Assembly (NCBI GenBank): GCA_034435035.1 | Contig: DAOTXW010000057.1 | Span: forward strand, 1-36,884 | DNA length: 36,884 nucleotides | Origin: JAHEME01 sp034435035 | GTDB taxonomy: Bacteria > Chloroflexota > Anaerolineae > Aggregatilineales > UBA3940 | Direction: 5' to 3' | Shown here: piece after piece, positions 8,496 through 16,467 of the stretch | Layout: every line of letters begins with the position of its first letter | Position numbering within the stretch: position 1 is the first letter of the stretch | Program-made: the position numbers and the translations under genes | The notes under the pieces: generated by a model | Seen by the model: only the letters and a program-made list of their open reading frames with translations | The model's database searches: none | Told to the model about the DNA's origin: nothing

Positions 8496-10052
8496 CTATG
8501 GGGTGGACTGGTTTATGCCCAGCAGAGCGAAAAGGGGGATAGGCGCCGATTTGCCCTTCAGGGAGACAGCCCCCAGAGCATCGCACGAATAGCGTGCGGA
8601 TATCTCCTGAAAGACCGTCTGTGTAATCAATATTTGCCCTTCGGCCGCGCGCCCCATCAGGCGGGCGGCGGTGTTAACAGTGTCACCCAGCACGTTGAAT
8701 TCACGCCTGCCCCGAGGCTCACCAATCTCGCCGGAAAAGGCTGGCCCGCGGGCGATTCCCATCTGACAGGCGATCTTCACGGGCGCACCACTGATTTCCA
8801 ACTCCGGGGTTTGTGAGATGATATCCCGAATGGCGAGGGCTGCATCTGCAGCCCTCACCGCATCATCGGTATGAGCATTAGGTGTGCCGAAGAAGATCAT
8901 CATATCAGAGCCGGCTAGATGATAGGTCACTTTCTTCAGCACACCACCGCGCGTTTCGACAGCGGCGTTAACCAGAGTGAGGATACGAGAGAAGCTGGCA
9001 ACCAGCCTGTCGATTTCTTCCCCGTCATTGACGTTATCCACTGCTTCGGCAAGGCCAATCAGGTTGACAAACAGCACGGTGGGGCGCGGAAAGTCGGGGG
9101 GGATCTCGCGCCGGGCGGTGCTGTCCACCAGCAGTCGCAGGATGGGATTAGGCAGGAAACTGGCTAGAATCTCTACAACCTTCAGCGATTCCTCTATGCT
9201 GCTGATCAGGCCTTCTACAGTGCGGTCCAGCAGAAGCACCGTTGGTAGCCGTCGCCCGCGTAGCACTAGCTCGTACTCACCTAACTCCTCGGGAGTCAGA
9301 TCGTCGACCACGATCATATGGTCGTGGTCACCCGATCGGAATCGAAATTGATCCTTGACGCGCGCATAGGTGGTCGAGCTGAGACACACATTTCCAGTCT
9401 TACTGGCACTCTCAGCGAGTTTGGCCCGATGAACTGCTTCTCCCAGCAGCACATGCTCCATGCGGCGAGGTGTGCCCACATCTGCAGTTAGATAGCGCCC
9501 GGAATGGATACCTACTCGCATACCCAGCGAAAAGACTTCCTGCTCAGTTTGTATTTCTGCGAATTGTGCCATCGCACGCTGCATACGCAAACCGGCACGT
9601 ATTGCCTGCACCACGTCCGAGCTTTGCTTATTTGCGGGAAAAGAGGCGAGCAGAGCATCACCGGTGAACTCAAGCAGGTTGCCACCCGATTTACTGATGA
9701 TCTCCAGCATCTCAGCAAAGAATCGGTTGAGCACCCCCAGCAGCGTCTCGGCACCAGCGCTGCCCCGCGCCGCATTTGCCTCCATAAGCGGCGTGAACCC
9801 GGCCAGGTCTGTGAACATAAGGGTGCCTTCCTGCCACTCATAGCGCACTTCGCCGGGTTCAGGCAAGCGCTCGGAAACCTGCCTTGGCACATAGTCATAA
9901 AGGATGAAGCGCAGCGTGCGGAGATGCTCAAACACTAGGATCAGGTTCTCGGGCGAGGGATCAAGCCATGCCGTCGCATAAAGATCCGCTGGCAGCAAGG
10001 GTCGCAGGCGGGGCTCGAGGGAGGCAAGCGGCGAGACGGTTTTGTGTGCCAT
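8496..10052 (-). CDS. Tandem class III adenylate/guanylate cyclase (soluble-cyclase-like)
   Basis: This is a predicted soluble nucleotide cyclase of 518 residues from the ATG at 10052; an in-frame ATG at 10076 would lie upstream of the likely -10 box. Two cyclase homology domains occur. The first (about 70-255) has both metal-binding Asp residues (FTDLAGFT, EFTGDALLASF) but a degenerate transition-state motif, LGEAVHRAKL. The second (about 320-515) has Asn in place of the first metal Asp (FVNLIGLAE) but an intact LGDTVNTAARL with the Asn and Arg that stabilise the transition state. This mirrors C1/C2 division of labour in mammalian and soluble adenylyl cyclases, predicting one composite active site per chain. 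Purine specificity cannot be assigned: the usual adenine-contacting Lys is not evident. Confidence 0.9.
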   Translation of the reverse strand: MAHKTVSPLASLEPRLRPLLPADLYATAWLDPSPENLILVFEHLRTLRFILYDYVPRQVSERLPEPGEVRYEWQEGTLMFTDLAGFTPLMEANAARGSAGAETLLGVLNRFFAEMLEIISKSGGNLLEFTGDALLASFPANKQSSDVVQAIRAGLRMQRAMAQFAEIQTEQEVFSLGMRVGIHSGRYLTADVGTPRRMEHVLLGEAVHRAKLAESASKTGNVCLSSTTYARVKDQFRFRSGDHDHMIVVDDLTPEELGEYELVLRGRRLPTVLLLDRTVEGLISSIEESLKVVEILASFLPNPILRLLVDSTARREIPPDFPRPTVLFVNLIGLAEAVDNVNDGEEIDRLVASFSRILTLVNAAVETRGGVLKKVTYHLAGSDMMIFFGTPNAHTDDAVRAADAALAIRDIISQTPELEISGAPVKIACQMGIARGPAFSGEIGEPRGRREFNVLGDTVNTAARLMGRAAEGQILITQTVFQEISARYSCDALGAVSLKGKSAPIPLFALLGINQSTP

Positions 10053-10058
10053 GGCGGT

Positions 10059-10087
10059 ATTATACATTGACTTCATTTGCCACCCAA
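10059..10087 (-). promoter_or_regulatory. Promoter of the cyclase gene, probably giving a leaderless mRNA
   Basis: On the minus strand TTGGGT (10087-10082) is followed by 17 bases and a perfect TATAAT (10064-10059). The -10 ends only six bases before the ATG at 10052, so transcription would begin at or next to the start codon. No Shine-Dalgarno sequence precedes that ATG, which fits leaderless initiation. Confidence 0.5.
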
Positions 10088-10248
10088 TTGCATTCCACCT
10101 ACAATGCCAAGTTGTATTCCGCTATAGATGTTGCTAGACTTGCGCCGGGACAGTTAGCAGCGAAGTTTGTCTGCCTGCAGATGTTATAAACACAGCCTGC
10201 CAGGTTGCTGCCGGTTTGTGGCCAGCACAGGCGCTAGGGGAGATTGTC

Positions 10249-11028
10249 ATGCCGAAAATCATTTCCATACACTCATTCAGAGGCGGAACAGGCAAATCGA
10301 ACTCGACAGCTAACATTGCGACTATCCTCGCCGCTGACGGGCTCAAGGTGGGCGTGATCGACACGGATATTCAGTCGCCGGGTATCCATGTCCTTTTTGG
10401 GCTTGAAGAAGATGAGATGAAGTTCTCTCTGAATGATTATCTGTGGGGAAAATGCGAAATCCAGCAGGCCGCCCTTGATGTTACCAGGCACCTGGGCGGT
10501 AATATCAAAGGGCAGGTCGTGGTGATCCCCAAGGGGCAGGTCTTCCTGATCCCATCCAGCATTAAGGCCGGCGAGATCGCGCGGGTTCTGCGCGAAGGCT
10601 ATGACGTTGGTCTGCTGAATGACGGATTCCATAAGTTAATCGAGGAGTTGGGTCTGGATGTGCTAATGATAGATACCCATCCCGGCCTGAATGAGGAAAC
10701 CCTGCTCTCAATTGCAATCTCCGATTCACTGGCTATCGTGATGCGGCCCGATTCTCAGGACTACCAGGGTACGGGGGTCACCGTGGAGGTCGCGCGCAAA
10801 CTTGACGTTCCCAACCTGGTTATCATTGTGAATAAGGTGCCGCAGGTATTCAACATTGACGAGGTCAAAGCACGTGTTGAGAAGACCTATAATGCGCGGG
10901 TTGGGGCCGTTCTGCCCCACTCCGATGAGATGATGACACTGGCCAGCGCCGGCATCTTTGCTCTGCACTATCCTGACCACCCTATTACGCAGAGCTATCG
11001 GGAGCTGGCAAAGATCCTGATGAGCTAA
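10249..11028 (+). CDS. ParA/MinD-like P-loop ATPase (orphan)
   Basis: This cytoplasmic ATPase has 259 residues. The ATG at 10249 follows AGGGGAG by six bases; a GTG at 10216 is a poorer choice. The N-terminus MPKIISIHSFRGGTGKSN carries a deviant Walker A motif in which the signature Lys of KGGxGK is Arg. IDTDIQSPGIHVLFGL (switch I region) and LMIDTHPGLNEETL (Walker B/switch II) follow, then IIVNKVP. Such proteins position plasmids, septa, flagella or other large complexes, or act as assembly factors. There is no ParB, MinC or MinE gene nearby and no clear C-terminal amphipathic helix, so the cargo is unknown. It is divergent from the cyclase (196-base gap) and has its own terminator. Confidence 0.85.
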   Translation: MPKIISIHSFRGGTGKSNSTANIATILAADGLKVGVIDTDIQSPGIHVLFGLEEDEMKFSLNDYLWGKCEIQQAALDVTRHLGGNIKGQVVVIPKGQVFLIPSSIKAGEIARVLREGYDVGLLNDGFHKLIEELGLDVLMIDTHPGLNEETLLSIAISDSLAIVMRPDSQDYQGTGVTVEVARKLDVPNLVIIVNKVPQVFNIDEVKARVEKTYNARVGAVLPHSDEMMTLASAGIFALHYPDHPITQSYRELAKILMS

Positions 11029-11057
11029 ACCCCGATAAATCCATATCTCCCCTGATC

Positions 11058-11081
11058 CCCCTGCTAGCGCAGGGGTTTTTT
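11058..11081 (+). terminator. Intrinsic terminator after the ParA/MinD-like gene
   Basis: A seven-base stem (CCCCTGC at 11058-11064 with GCAGGGG at 11069-11075) with loop TAGC is followed by six T (11076-11081), a textbook rho-independent terminator 30 bases after the stop. Confidence 0.9.
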
Positions 11082-11134
11082 GTTGTGAGGCAATTCGACC
11101 AGAAGGGTCATATTACACAGCGGGTATCCCTTTA

Positions 11135-11146
11135 TGACAAATGTCA
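11135..11146. promoter_or_regulatory. TGACA-AA-TGTCA dyad upstream of the hdr-mvh operon
   Basis: The inverted repeat TGACA-AA-TGTCA sits in an A/T-rich stretch about 190 bases before hdrC. It could be an operator of the CRP/FNR kind, although the spacing differs from the classic CRP and FNR sites. The remainder of 11082-11334 shows no gene, and I cannot fix a convincing promoter in it. Confidence 0.25.
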
Positions 11147-11334
11147 CTACCAACTTATGCATATATCAACATACCCTACTTTTAGAAGCTGCTGCATGTA
11201 CTAGCAGAGTAATGCTTTTACTCATCCAATCAAGGCTCCTTTTCTATCGAAAATGCTGGCTGCTATTCTGGCCCGCTTCAGGGACTGCCCTCTCTGTCCA
11301 TTGGACGGGCTACCCATAGAAGGAGATGCCCAAG

Positions 11335-11904
11335 ATGCTTGATCCCAACCAGGAACAGAGCTTCTATGAGCGTGTCGTGGCGAACGCCCCGGGGGGTAAT
11401 TCGCTGGCAGCGTGTCTGCAATGCGGCACGTGTGGAGGATCGTGTCCATCAGGGGCGGATATGGATCACACCCCACGCCACCTGTTCGCTATGGTGATGG
11501 CTGGCATGGAAGAAGAGGTGCTCAGCAGTAATACGCCTTGGTACTGTGTTTCCTGCTATTACTGCACCGAGCGCTGTCCGCAGGGCATTCCCATCACCGA
11601 CCTTATGTATGCGCTCAAGCAGATGGCTATTGCCAGGGGCCATTTTCACCGAGATGCCCATGTGGGGTTTTCCAACAGTTTCATCGGCTATATCGAGCAG
11701 TATGGACGCAGCTTTGAGTTTGGCCTTGCCACTCGCCACCACATGCTTCACCGGCCGCTTGATGCTATACGAAAGAGCGGCCTGGGTCTTGATATGATCC
11801 AGAAGGGGCGCCTCAGCGTCACACCAGAGCACATCCAAAACATGCCCCAGTTAACGGCAATCCTTGATGAGGCCAAGCGCATTGCTAACCGCGGGGAGGT
11901 CTAG
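11335..11904 (+). CDS. hdrC: Heterodisulfide reductase subunit C-like iron-sulfur protein
   Basis: This 189-residue electron-transfer subunit carries two [4Fe-4S] clusters. Its ligands are CLQCGTCGGSCPSG and CVSCYYCTERCPQG, both of the C-x2-C-x2-C-x3-C-P form, in the N-terminal half. The C-terminal half (HVGFSNSFIGYIEQYGRSFE, then LDMIQKGRLS) matches HdrC proteins. The ATG at 11335 is preferred because AAGGAG (11320-11325) is nine bases upstream; an ATG at 11326 abuts it. In HdrABC complexes HdrC passes electrons from HdrA to HdrB. It is the first gene of an hdrCBA-mvhDGA operon, and hdrB begins three bases after its stop. Confidence 0.93.
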   Translation: MLDPNQEQSFYERVVANAPGGNSLAACLQCGTCGGSCPSGADMDHTPRHLFAMVMAGMEEEVLSSNTPWYCVSCYYCTERCPQGIPITDLMYALKQMAIARGHFHRDAHVGFSNSFIGYIEQYGRSFEFGLATRHHMLHRPLDAIRKSGLGLDMIQKGRLSVTPEHIQNMPQLTAILDEAKRIANRGEV

Positions 11905-11907
11905 CAC

Positions 11908-12864
11908 ATGAGCCAGGTTCACCATGATTACGCGTTCTATCCAGGCTGCTCCCTTCAGTCTTCCGCTCGCGCCTATGATCTCTCGACCAGGCTGGTGGGT
12001 GAGTCGCTGGGGCTTCGATTTCAGGAGGTAGAGGACTGGAACTGCTGCGGCGCAACGGAATACATTAGCGTTAATGCACTACCTGCCTACAGCCTGGTTG
12101 CACGCAACCTCTCTCTGGCTGCCAAACAGGGAAACCCCGATCTCGTCGCTCCCTGCAGCGCATGCTACCTCAATCTGCGCAAAACCAATGACTATATGGC
12201 CAAGTACAAAGATCTTGGCAGCAAGGTCAATCAGGCACTGGCGGCCGGGGGGCTATCCTATCAGGGTGGCAGCCTCAATGTCCGGCACCTGCTGGACGTC
12301 ATCGTGCATGACGTGGGGATGGATGCAGTGGCGGCGAAGGTTACGCGCCCCCTCACGGGTCTGCGGGTTGCGTCTTACTACGGTTGCATGATTGTTCGCC
12401 CGGATACCGGTTATAACCCGGAGTATCCCACCGAACTGGACGATCTCATGAGAGTCCTGGGAGCAACCGTTGTGGATTTCCCTCTCAAGGCGCACTGCTG
12501 CGGCGGCCATATGACGCAGATCAGCGAAGACACGGCCTATGAATTGATCCGCCGTATTCTGCATAATGCAGATGACTACGCCGCCGATCTGATTGTCACG
12601 CTTTGCCCAATGTGCCAGCTCAATCTGGATGCTTATCAGCCTCAGGTGAATCGGCACTTCGCGACCTCGTTCCAGATGCCGATCCTGTTCTTTACGCAGC
12701 TAATGGGTCTGGCGTTTGGGTTCGAGGCAAAGGCCCTTGGGATAGGGACGGAGATTGTCTCGGCGCAGGCTGCTCTGGACAAAATCGGTACGGAGCAGGA
12801 GCCACCTTCTCGCACGCCGGCGCGGCGCGACAAGAAGGCGCTGCCAATGCCAACACTGCGGTGA
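11908..12864 (+). CDS. hdrB: Heterodisulfide reductase subunit B-like catalytic protein with two CCG domains
   Basis: This 318-residue subunit carries the disulfide-reducing site. Two cysteine-rich CCG domains are complete. The first has YPGCSLQSSARAYD, DWNCCGATEY and CSACYLNL; the second has YYGCMIVRP, HCCGGHM and CPMCQLNLD. In methanogen HdrB these bind two non-cubane [4Fe-4S] clusters that cleave CoM-S-S-CoB. A bacterium without those cofactors must use another disulfide or acceptor, which is unknown here. GGGGAGG precedes the ATG. The last 35 residues form a charged tail that could be disordered. The gap to hdrA is 23 bases. Confidence 0.93.
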   Translation: MSQVHHDYAFYPGCSLQSSARAYDLSTRLVGESLGLRFQEVEDWNCCGATEYISVNALPAYSLVARNLSLAAKQGNPDLVAPCSACYLNLRKTNDYMAKYKDLGSKVNQALAAGGLSYQGGSLNVRHLLDVIVHDVGMDAVAAKVTRPLTGLRVASYYGCMIVRPDTGYNPEYPTELDDLMRVLGATVVDFPLKAHCCGGHMTQISEDTAYELIRRILHNADDYAADLIVTLCPMCQLNLDAYQPQVNRHFATSFQMPILFFTQLMGLAFGFEAKALGIGTEIVSAQAALDKIGTEQEPPSRTPARRDKKALPMPTLR

Positions 12865-12887
12865 CGCATGGTGAAAGGGCTTGATCG

Positions 12888-14912
12888 ATGAGCGAAGAGA
12901 GAATCGGAGTATACGTCTGCCACTGCGGCCATAATATCGCAGGCACTGTGGACGTAGAACATGTGGCTGAATGGGCGAAAGACCTGCCCGGTGTGGTGAT
13001 TTCGCGCGACTATAAGTTCATGTGCTCTAGCCTGGGCCAGGAGCTTGTAGAGCAGGACATCAAGGAGCAGGGCCTGACCCGTGTTGTGGTGGCGGCTTGC
13101 TCCCCGCATATGCACGAGCCGACCTTCCGCAAGGCGTGCGAGCGCGCTGGTCTCAATCCGTACCTCATGGAAATGGCCAACATTCGCGAGCACGCCAGCT
13201 GGGTGCATCAGCACAGTTCTGAGTCGGCTACCGATAAGGCCAAAGCCATAATCAGCGGAGCCGTTCGGCGGGTAGCCGAACTGGAACCGCTGGAGCCTTT
13301 CCGGGCGCCTATTCTCGAAACCACCCTGATAGTAGGGGGAGGTATTGCCGGCATTACAGCGGCTTTGGAGATTGCCAATGCGGGCTTCCCAGTCATCATG
13401 GTGGAACGAGAGCCCAGCATCGGTGGCCACATGGCCCAGTTTGACAAGACCTTCCCTACACTGGACTGTGCGGCCTGTATTCTGACCCCGAAGATGTTTG
13501 ATGTAGGAAATCATCCGAACATCACCCTGCTTACATACAGTGAAGTTGAGCAGGTGGATGGTTATGTCGGCAACTTCACCGTGCGTATCCGCAAGCGCGC
13601 TCGCATGGTCAATACAGAGGTGTGTACGGGCTGCGGTGACTGTTGGGAGCGCTGTCCGGCCAAGGTGGTAGATAATGTTTATGAGGCCGGGCTCGGCTAT
13701 CGGACAGCGGTCTACCGCCCCTTCCCTCAGGCTGTGCCCAAATACCCGGTGATCGACGTCGAGAGCTGCATCTATTTCCAGAAGGGGACCTGTAAAGCCT
13801 GCCAAAAGTTCTGCCCGACCGGCGCCATCGACTTCACCCAGCAGGATGAGACCATGCTCGTCAACGTGGGAAATATCATCCTGGCAACCGGGTACGATAT
13901 GTTTGATGCGCGTCGTATACCGCAGTACGGGTATGGGCGGCTGGCCAACGTGTTCACCAGCCTCGAATTTGAGCGTATGACCAATGCGGCCGGCCCCACA
14001 GGTGGCAAGATCGTGCTGCGGGACGGGGTCACAGAGCCTGCTAGCATTGCGATCATTCACTGCGTGGGCAGCCGCGACAAGAACTACAACAAGTACTGCT
14101 CAGCAACTTGTTGCATGGCCGCTCTGAAGTTTGCCCACCTGGTCAAGGAGAAGACACACGCTGAGGTCTACAACTACTATATTGACATGCGAACGGCCTT
14201 CAAGGACTACGAGGAGTTTTACAACCGGCTCCTTGAGGAAGGTACGCATTTCATCCGCGGCCGTGCGGCTGAAGTGACCGATGCAGCCCGTCTGCCCGGG
14301 GAGGAAGGTAAGCTGATTGTCCAGGCGGAAGATACCCTCATTGGCAGACAGCGCAGAGTGCCCGTGGATATGGTCATCCTGATGGGTGCTATGGAGCCTC
14401 GCGCTGATGCGGTGGAAGTCACGCATCGATTCGGGATTGGATGCTCCGAAGCCGGTTTCTTTACCGAGCGACACCCCAAGCTGGACCCCATCGCCACCAT
14501 GACCGATGGCATCTTCATTGCAGGCGCCTGTCAGGGGCCCAAGGATATCCCGGCGAGCGTCGGCCAGGGCGCTGCAGCCGCGGCACGCGTGCTGACTCTC
14601 ATTGGCAAGGGTGAGGTTGAGATCGAGCCAGTGAGGGCGCGCATCAATGAGGAACGTTGCTCTGGCTGCCGCATTTGCAACAATCTGTGCCCGTACAGCG
14701 CGATCGATTTCATCAGCGACCTGGGCGTCAGCCGTGTGAATCCTGCCCTCTGCAAGGGATGTGGCACCTGTGTGGCTGCCTGCCCAAGCCAGGTAATCGA
14801 GGGTCAGCACTACACCTTCAGCTCCCTGATGTCTCAGATCGAGGGTGTCCTGTGGGATGTGCGTGGTGATGCGCGGGCTGCCTTGACCCCTGTGCCTGTC
14901 GAAGCCGCGTAG
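12888..14912 (+). CDS. hdrA: Heterodisulfide reductase subunit A-like flavoprotein (electron-bifurcating core)
   Basis: This 674-residue flavoprotein has the full HdrA layout. An N-terminal domain contains Cys11, Cys13, Cys46 and Cys71 (VYVCHCGHN, MCSSLG, AACSPHMHEPTF). The FAD-binding Rossmann motif is VGGGIAGITAALEIA near residue 150, followed by CAACILTPKM. An inserted ferredoxin domain holds CTGCGDCWERCP and CKACQKFCP, then HCVGSRDKNYNKYC and a C-terminal ferredoxin domain (about 586-637) with CSGCRICNNLCP and CKGCGTCVAACP. In methanogens HdrA's FAD bifurcates electrons from the MvhADG hydrogenase to ferredoxin and heterodisulfide. No in-frame selenocysteine TGA is seen. It sits between hdrB and mvhD, so it should be the hub joining the Hdr and Mvh halves. 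Confidence 0.95.
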   Translation: MSEERIGVYVCHCGHNIAGTVDVEHVAEWAKDLPGVVISRDYKFMCSSLGQELVEQDIKEQGLTRVVVAACSPHMHEPTFRKACERAGLNPYLMEMANIREHASWVHQHSSESATDKAKAIISGAVRRVAELEPLEPFRAPILETTLIVGGGIAGITAALEIANAGFPVIMVEREPSIGGHMAQFDKTFPTLDCAACILTPKMFDVGNHPNITLLTYSEVEQVDGYVGNFTVRIRKRARMVNTEVCTGCGDCWERCPAKVVDNVYEAGLGYRTAVYRPFPQAVPKYPVIDVESCIYFQKGTCKACQKFCPTGAIDFTQQDETMLVNVGNIILATGYDMFDARRIPQYGYGRLANVFTSLEFERMTNAAGPTGGKIVLRDGVTEPASIAIIHCVGSRDKNYNKYCSATCCMAALKFAHLVKEKTHAEVYNYYIDMRTAFKDYEEFYNRLLEEGTHFIRGRAAEVTDAARLPGEEGKLIVQAEDTLIGRQRRVPVDMVILMGAMEPRADAVEVTHRFGIGCSEAGFFTERHPKLDPIATMTDGIFIAGACQGPKDIPASVGQGAAAAARVLTLIGKGEVEIEPVRARINEERCSGCRICNNLCPYSAIDFISDLGVSRVNPALCKGCGTCVAACPSQVIEGQHYTFSSLMSQIEGVLWDVRGDARAALTPVPVEAA

Positions 14913-14926
14913 AGGAGAGATCTGAG

Positions 14927-15436
14927 ATGCCGAAGCGAGACTACAGCTTAACGAATCCGGCCTGGGGCGAGCATCGCCCGGTGATTGTCGGGTTCCTGTG
15001 CAACTGGTGTTCATATCGCGCGGCCGATCTGGCAGGGACAAGCCGTATGGGCTATCCGGCCACTCTGCGGGATATACGGATCATGTGTACAGGACGCCTT
15101 GATCCCACCTTTGTGCTCAAGGCCCTGCGCGAAGGGGCAGATGGTGTGCTCGTGATGGGATGCCACCCGGGCCAGTGCCACTATGAGGCAGGCAACTACA
15201 AGGCCATGCGGCGTGTTGCCCTGCTGCGCCGGACACTTGCCCAGCTCGGCGTGCACCCGGATCGTGTGCAGATCGCCTGGGCCTCTGCGGCGCAGGGGAC
15301 AGTCTTCACTGAAAAAGTGGCCGAAATGACTGAGACGATTGCCCGGCTGGGACCGCTGGCGTGGCGTGACACGATCGACGACGCGACGCTATATGCCCCC
15401 GAGGTGCCCGAGGCTGAGGAGGTTGAGCATGTCTAA
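14927..15436 (+). CDS. mvhD: MvhD-like [2Fe-2S] subunit linking hydrogenase to HdrA
   Basis: This 169-residue protein is of the methyl-viologen-reducing hydrogenase delta-subunit family. Ligand cysteines occur in GFLCNWCSY (Cys25, Cys28), IMCTGRLDP and GCHPGQCHYEAGN, the standard MvhD set. GAGGAGA precedes the ATG. In the known complex MvhD carries electrons from the MvhG/MvhA hydrogenase to HdrA. The stop lies inside the start of the next gene (8-base overlap), so translation is probably coupled. No ferredoxin fusion is present, the usual short form. Confidence 0.93.
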   Translation: MPKRDYSLTNPAWGEHRPVIVGFLCNWCSYRAADLAGTSRMGYPATLRDIRIMCTGRLDPTFVLKALREGADGVLVMGCHPGQCHYEAGNYKAMRRVALLRRTLAQLGVHPDRVQIAWASAAQGTVFTEKVAEMTETIARLGPLAWRDTIDDATLYAPEVPEAEEVEHV

Positions 15437-16457
15437 CAAACCCAAGCTGGCGATCTATTGGGCATCCTCCTGCGGCGGCTGCGAAATCGCCGTCCTGTCA
15501 ATCCATGAGAAAATCTTGGATGTCGCGGCGGCTTTCGATATCGTCCTGTGGCCCTGTGTTATGGATTTTAAGAAGGCGGATGTTGAAGCCCTCGCCGATG
15601 GCGAGATCGATGTGTGCCTGTTCAACGGCGCTGTTCGCACGGACGAGAACCTGGAATGGGCCAGGCTACTGCGCCGGAAGAGTAAAGTGATGGTTGCCTT
15701 TGGTAGCTGCGCCTACGAAGGTTGTATGCCGGGTCTGGCTAACTTCTCTGATCGCAGCAAGATGATGCAGTTCATCTACCATGACTCACCGTCTACTGAT
15801 AACCCCGATGGGATCGAGCCGCAGCCTGTTACGGAGGTCCCGGAAGGTGAACTGGAGCTGCCTGCGTTCTGGGACACGGTTCATCCGCTCGATCAGGTGG
15901 TGCCGGTAGAATACTATCTCCCCGGGTGTCCCCCGGAGGCTGAATGGGTAGCGGCTGCCGTGGAGGCGATTGTCAGCGGCAAGCTGCCCCCCCCGGGCTC
16001 GGTTATCGGGCTGGATGTGACGGTGTGCGACCAGTGCGCCCGCACCCGCAGCGAGAAAAAGATATCCCGCTTCTATCGCCCCTATGAGATTATCCCGGAG
16101 CCGGGTATCTGCCTGCTGGATCAGGGGTTGTTCTGTGCGGGAATCGCCACCCGGGCCGGCTGTGGCGCACTGTGCCCGTCTGTCAATCGGGGCTGCGAGG
16201 GATGCTACGGCCCTAATGAGGGCGTGTTAGACATGGGTGCAAAGCTGATCGCGGCCCTTGGATCGGTTATCGATGCCGAAACGCCCGAAGAGATCGATGC
16301 AGTGCTCGATACCCTTCCGGATCCAGCGGGTCACTTCTACCGCTTCAGCCTGGCCCACTCGCTCATGCGCCGGACACGGCTTGAAGGGCAGAATGGTGGG
16401 CGGCAGGCTGCGGTCGTAGAGCAGGACCCCCGCCTCGATCCCGAACTGGCGAAGTAG
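15429..16457 (+). CDS. mvhG: NiFe hydrogenase small subunit, group 3c (MvhG-like)
   Basis: This electron-transfer subunit has 342 residues. The ATG at 15429 has GAGGAGG six bases upstream and overlaps mvhD by 8 bases. The proximal-cluster ligands are in WASSCGGCE (Cys15, Cys18), FGSCAYEGC and LPGCPPE. The C-terminal part adds VCDQCARTR and CAGIATRAGCGALCPSVNRGCEGCYGP for further clusters, as in MvhG/VhuG. There is no twin-arginine signal, so the enzyme is cytoplasmic. It should pass electrons from the NiFe site in MvhA to MvhD. The start of mvhA lies 10 bases downstream. Confidence 0.94.
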   Translation: MSNKPKLAIYWASSCGGCEIAVLSIHEKILDVAAAFDIVLWPCVMDFKKADVEALADGEIDVCLFNGAVRTDENLEWARLLRRKSKVMVAFGSCAYEGCMPGLANFSDRSKMMQFIYHDSPSTDNPDGIEPQPVTEVPEGELELPAFWDTVHPLDQVVPVEYYLPGCPPEAEWVAAAVEAIVSGKLPPPGSVIGLDVTVCDQCARTRSEKKISRFYRPYEIIPEPGICLLDQGLFCAGIATRAGCGALCPSVNRGCEGCYGPNEGVLDMGAKLIAALGSVIDAETPEEIDAVLDTLPDPAGHFYRFSLAHSLMRRTRLEGQNGGRQAAVVEQDPRLDPELAK

Positions 16458-16467
16458 GAGATTGACG

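Noticed and set aside
12642..14060. 472-codon open frame antisense to hdrA and hdrB
   Set aside because: It mirrors strongly conserved HdrA/HdrB coding sequence on the plus strand. The translation shows no family motif or ribosome site.
12888..14912. Selenocysteine use in the Hdr/Mvh subunits
   Set aside because: All expected ligand positions are Cys codons and no in-frame TGA interrupts the genes.
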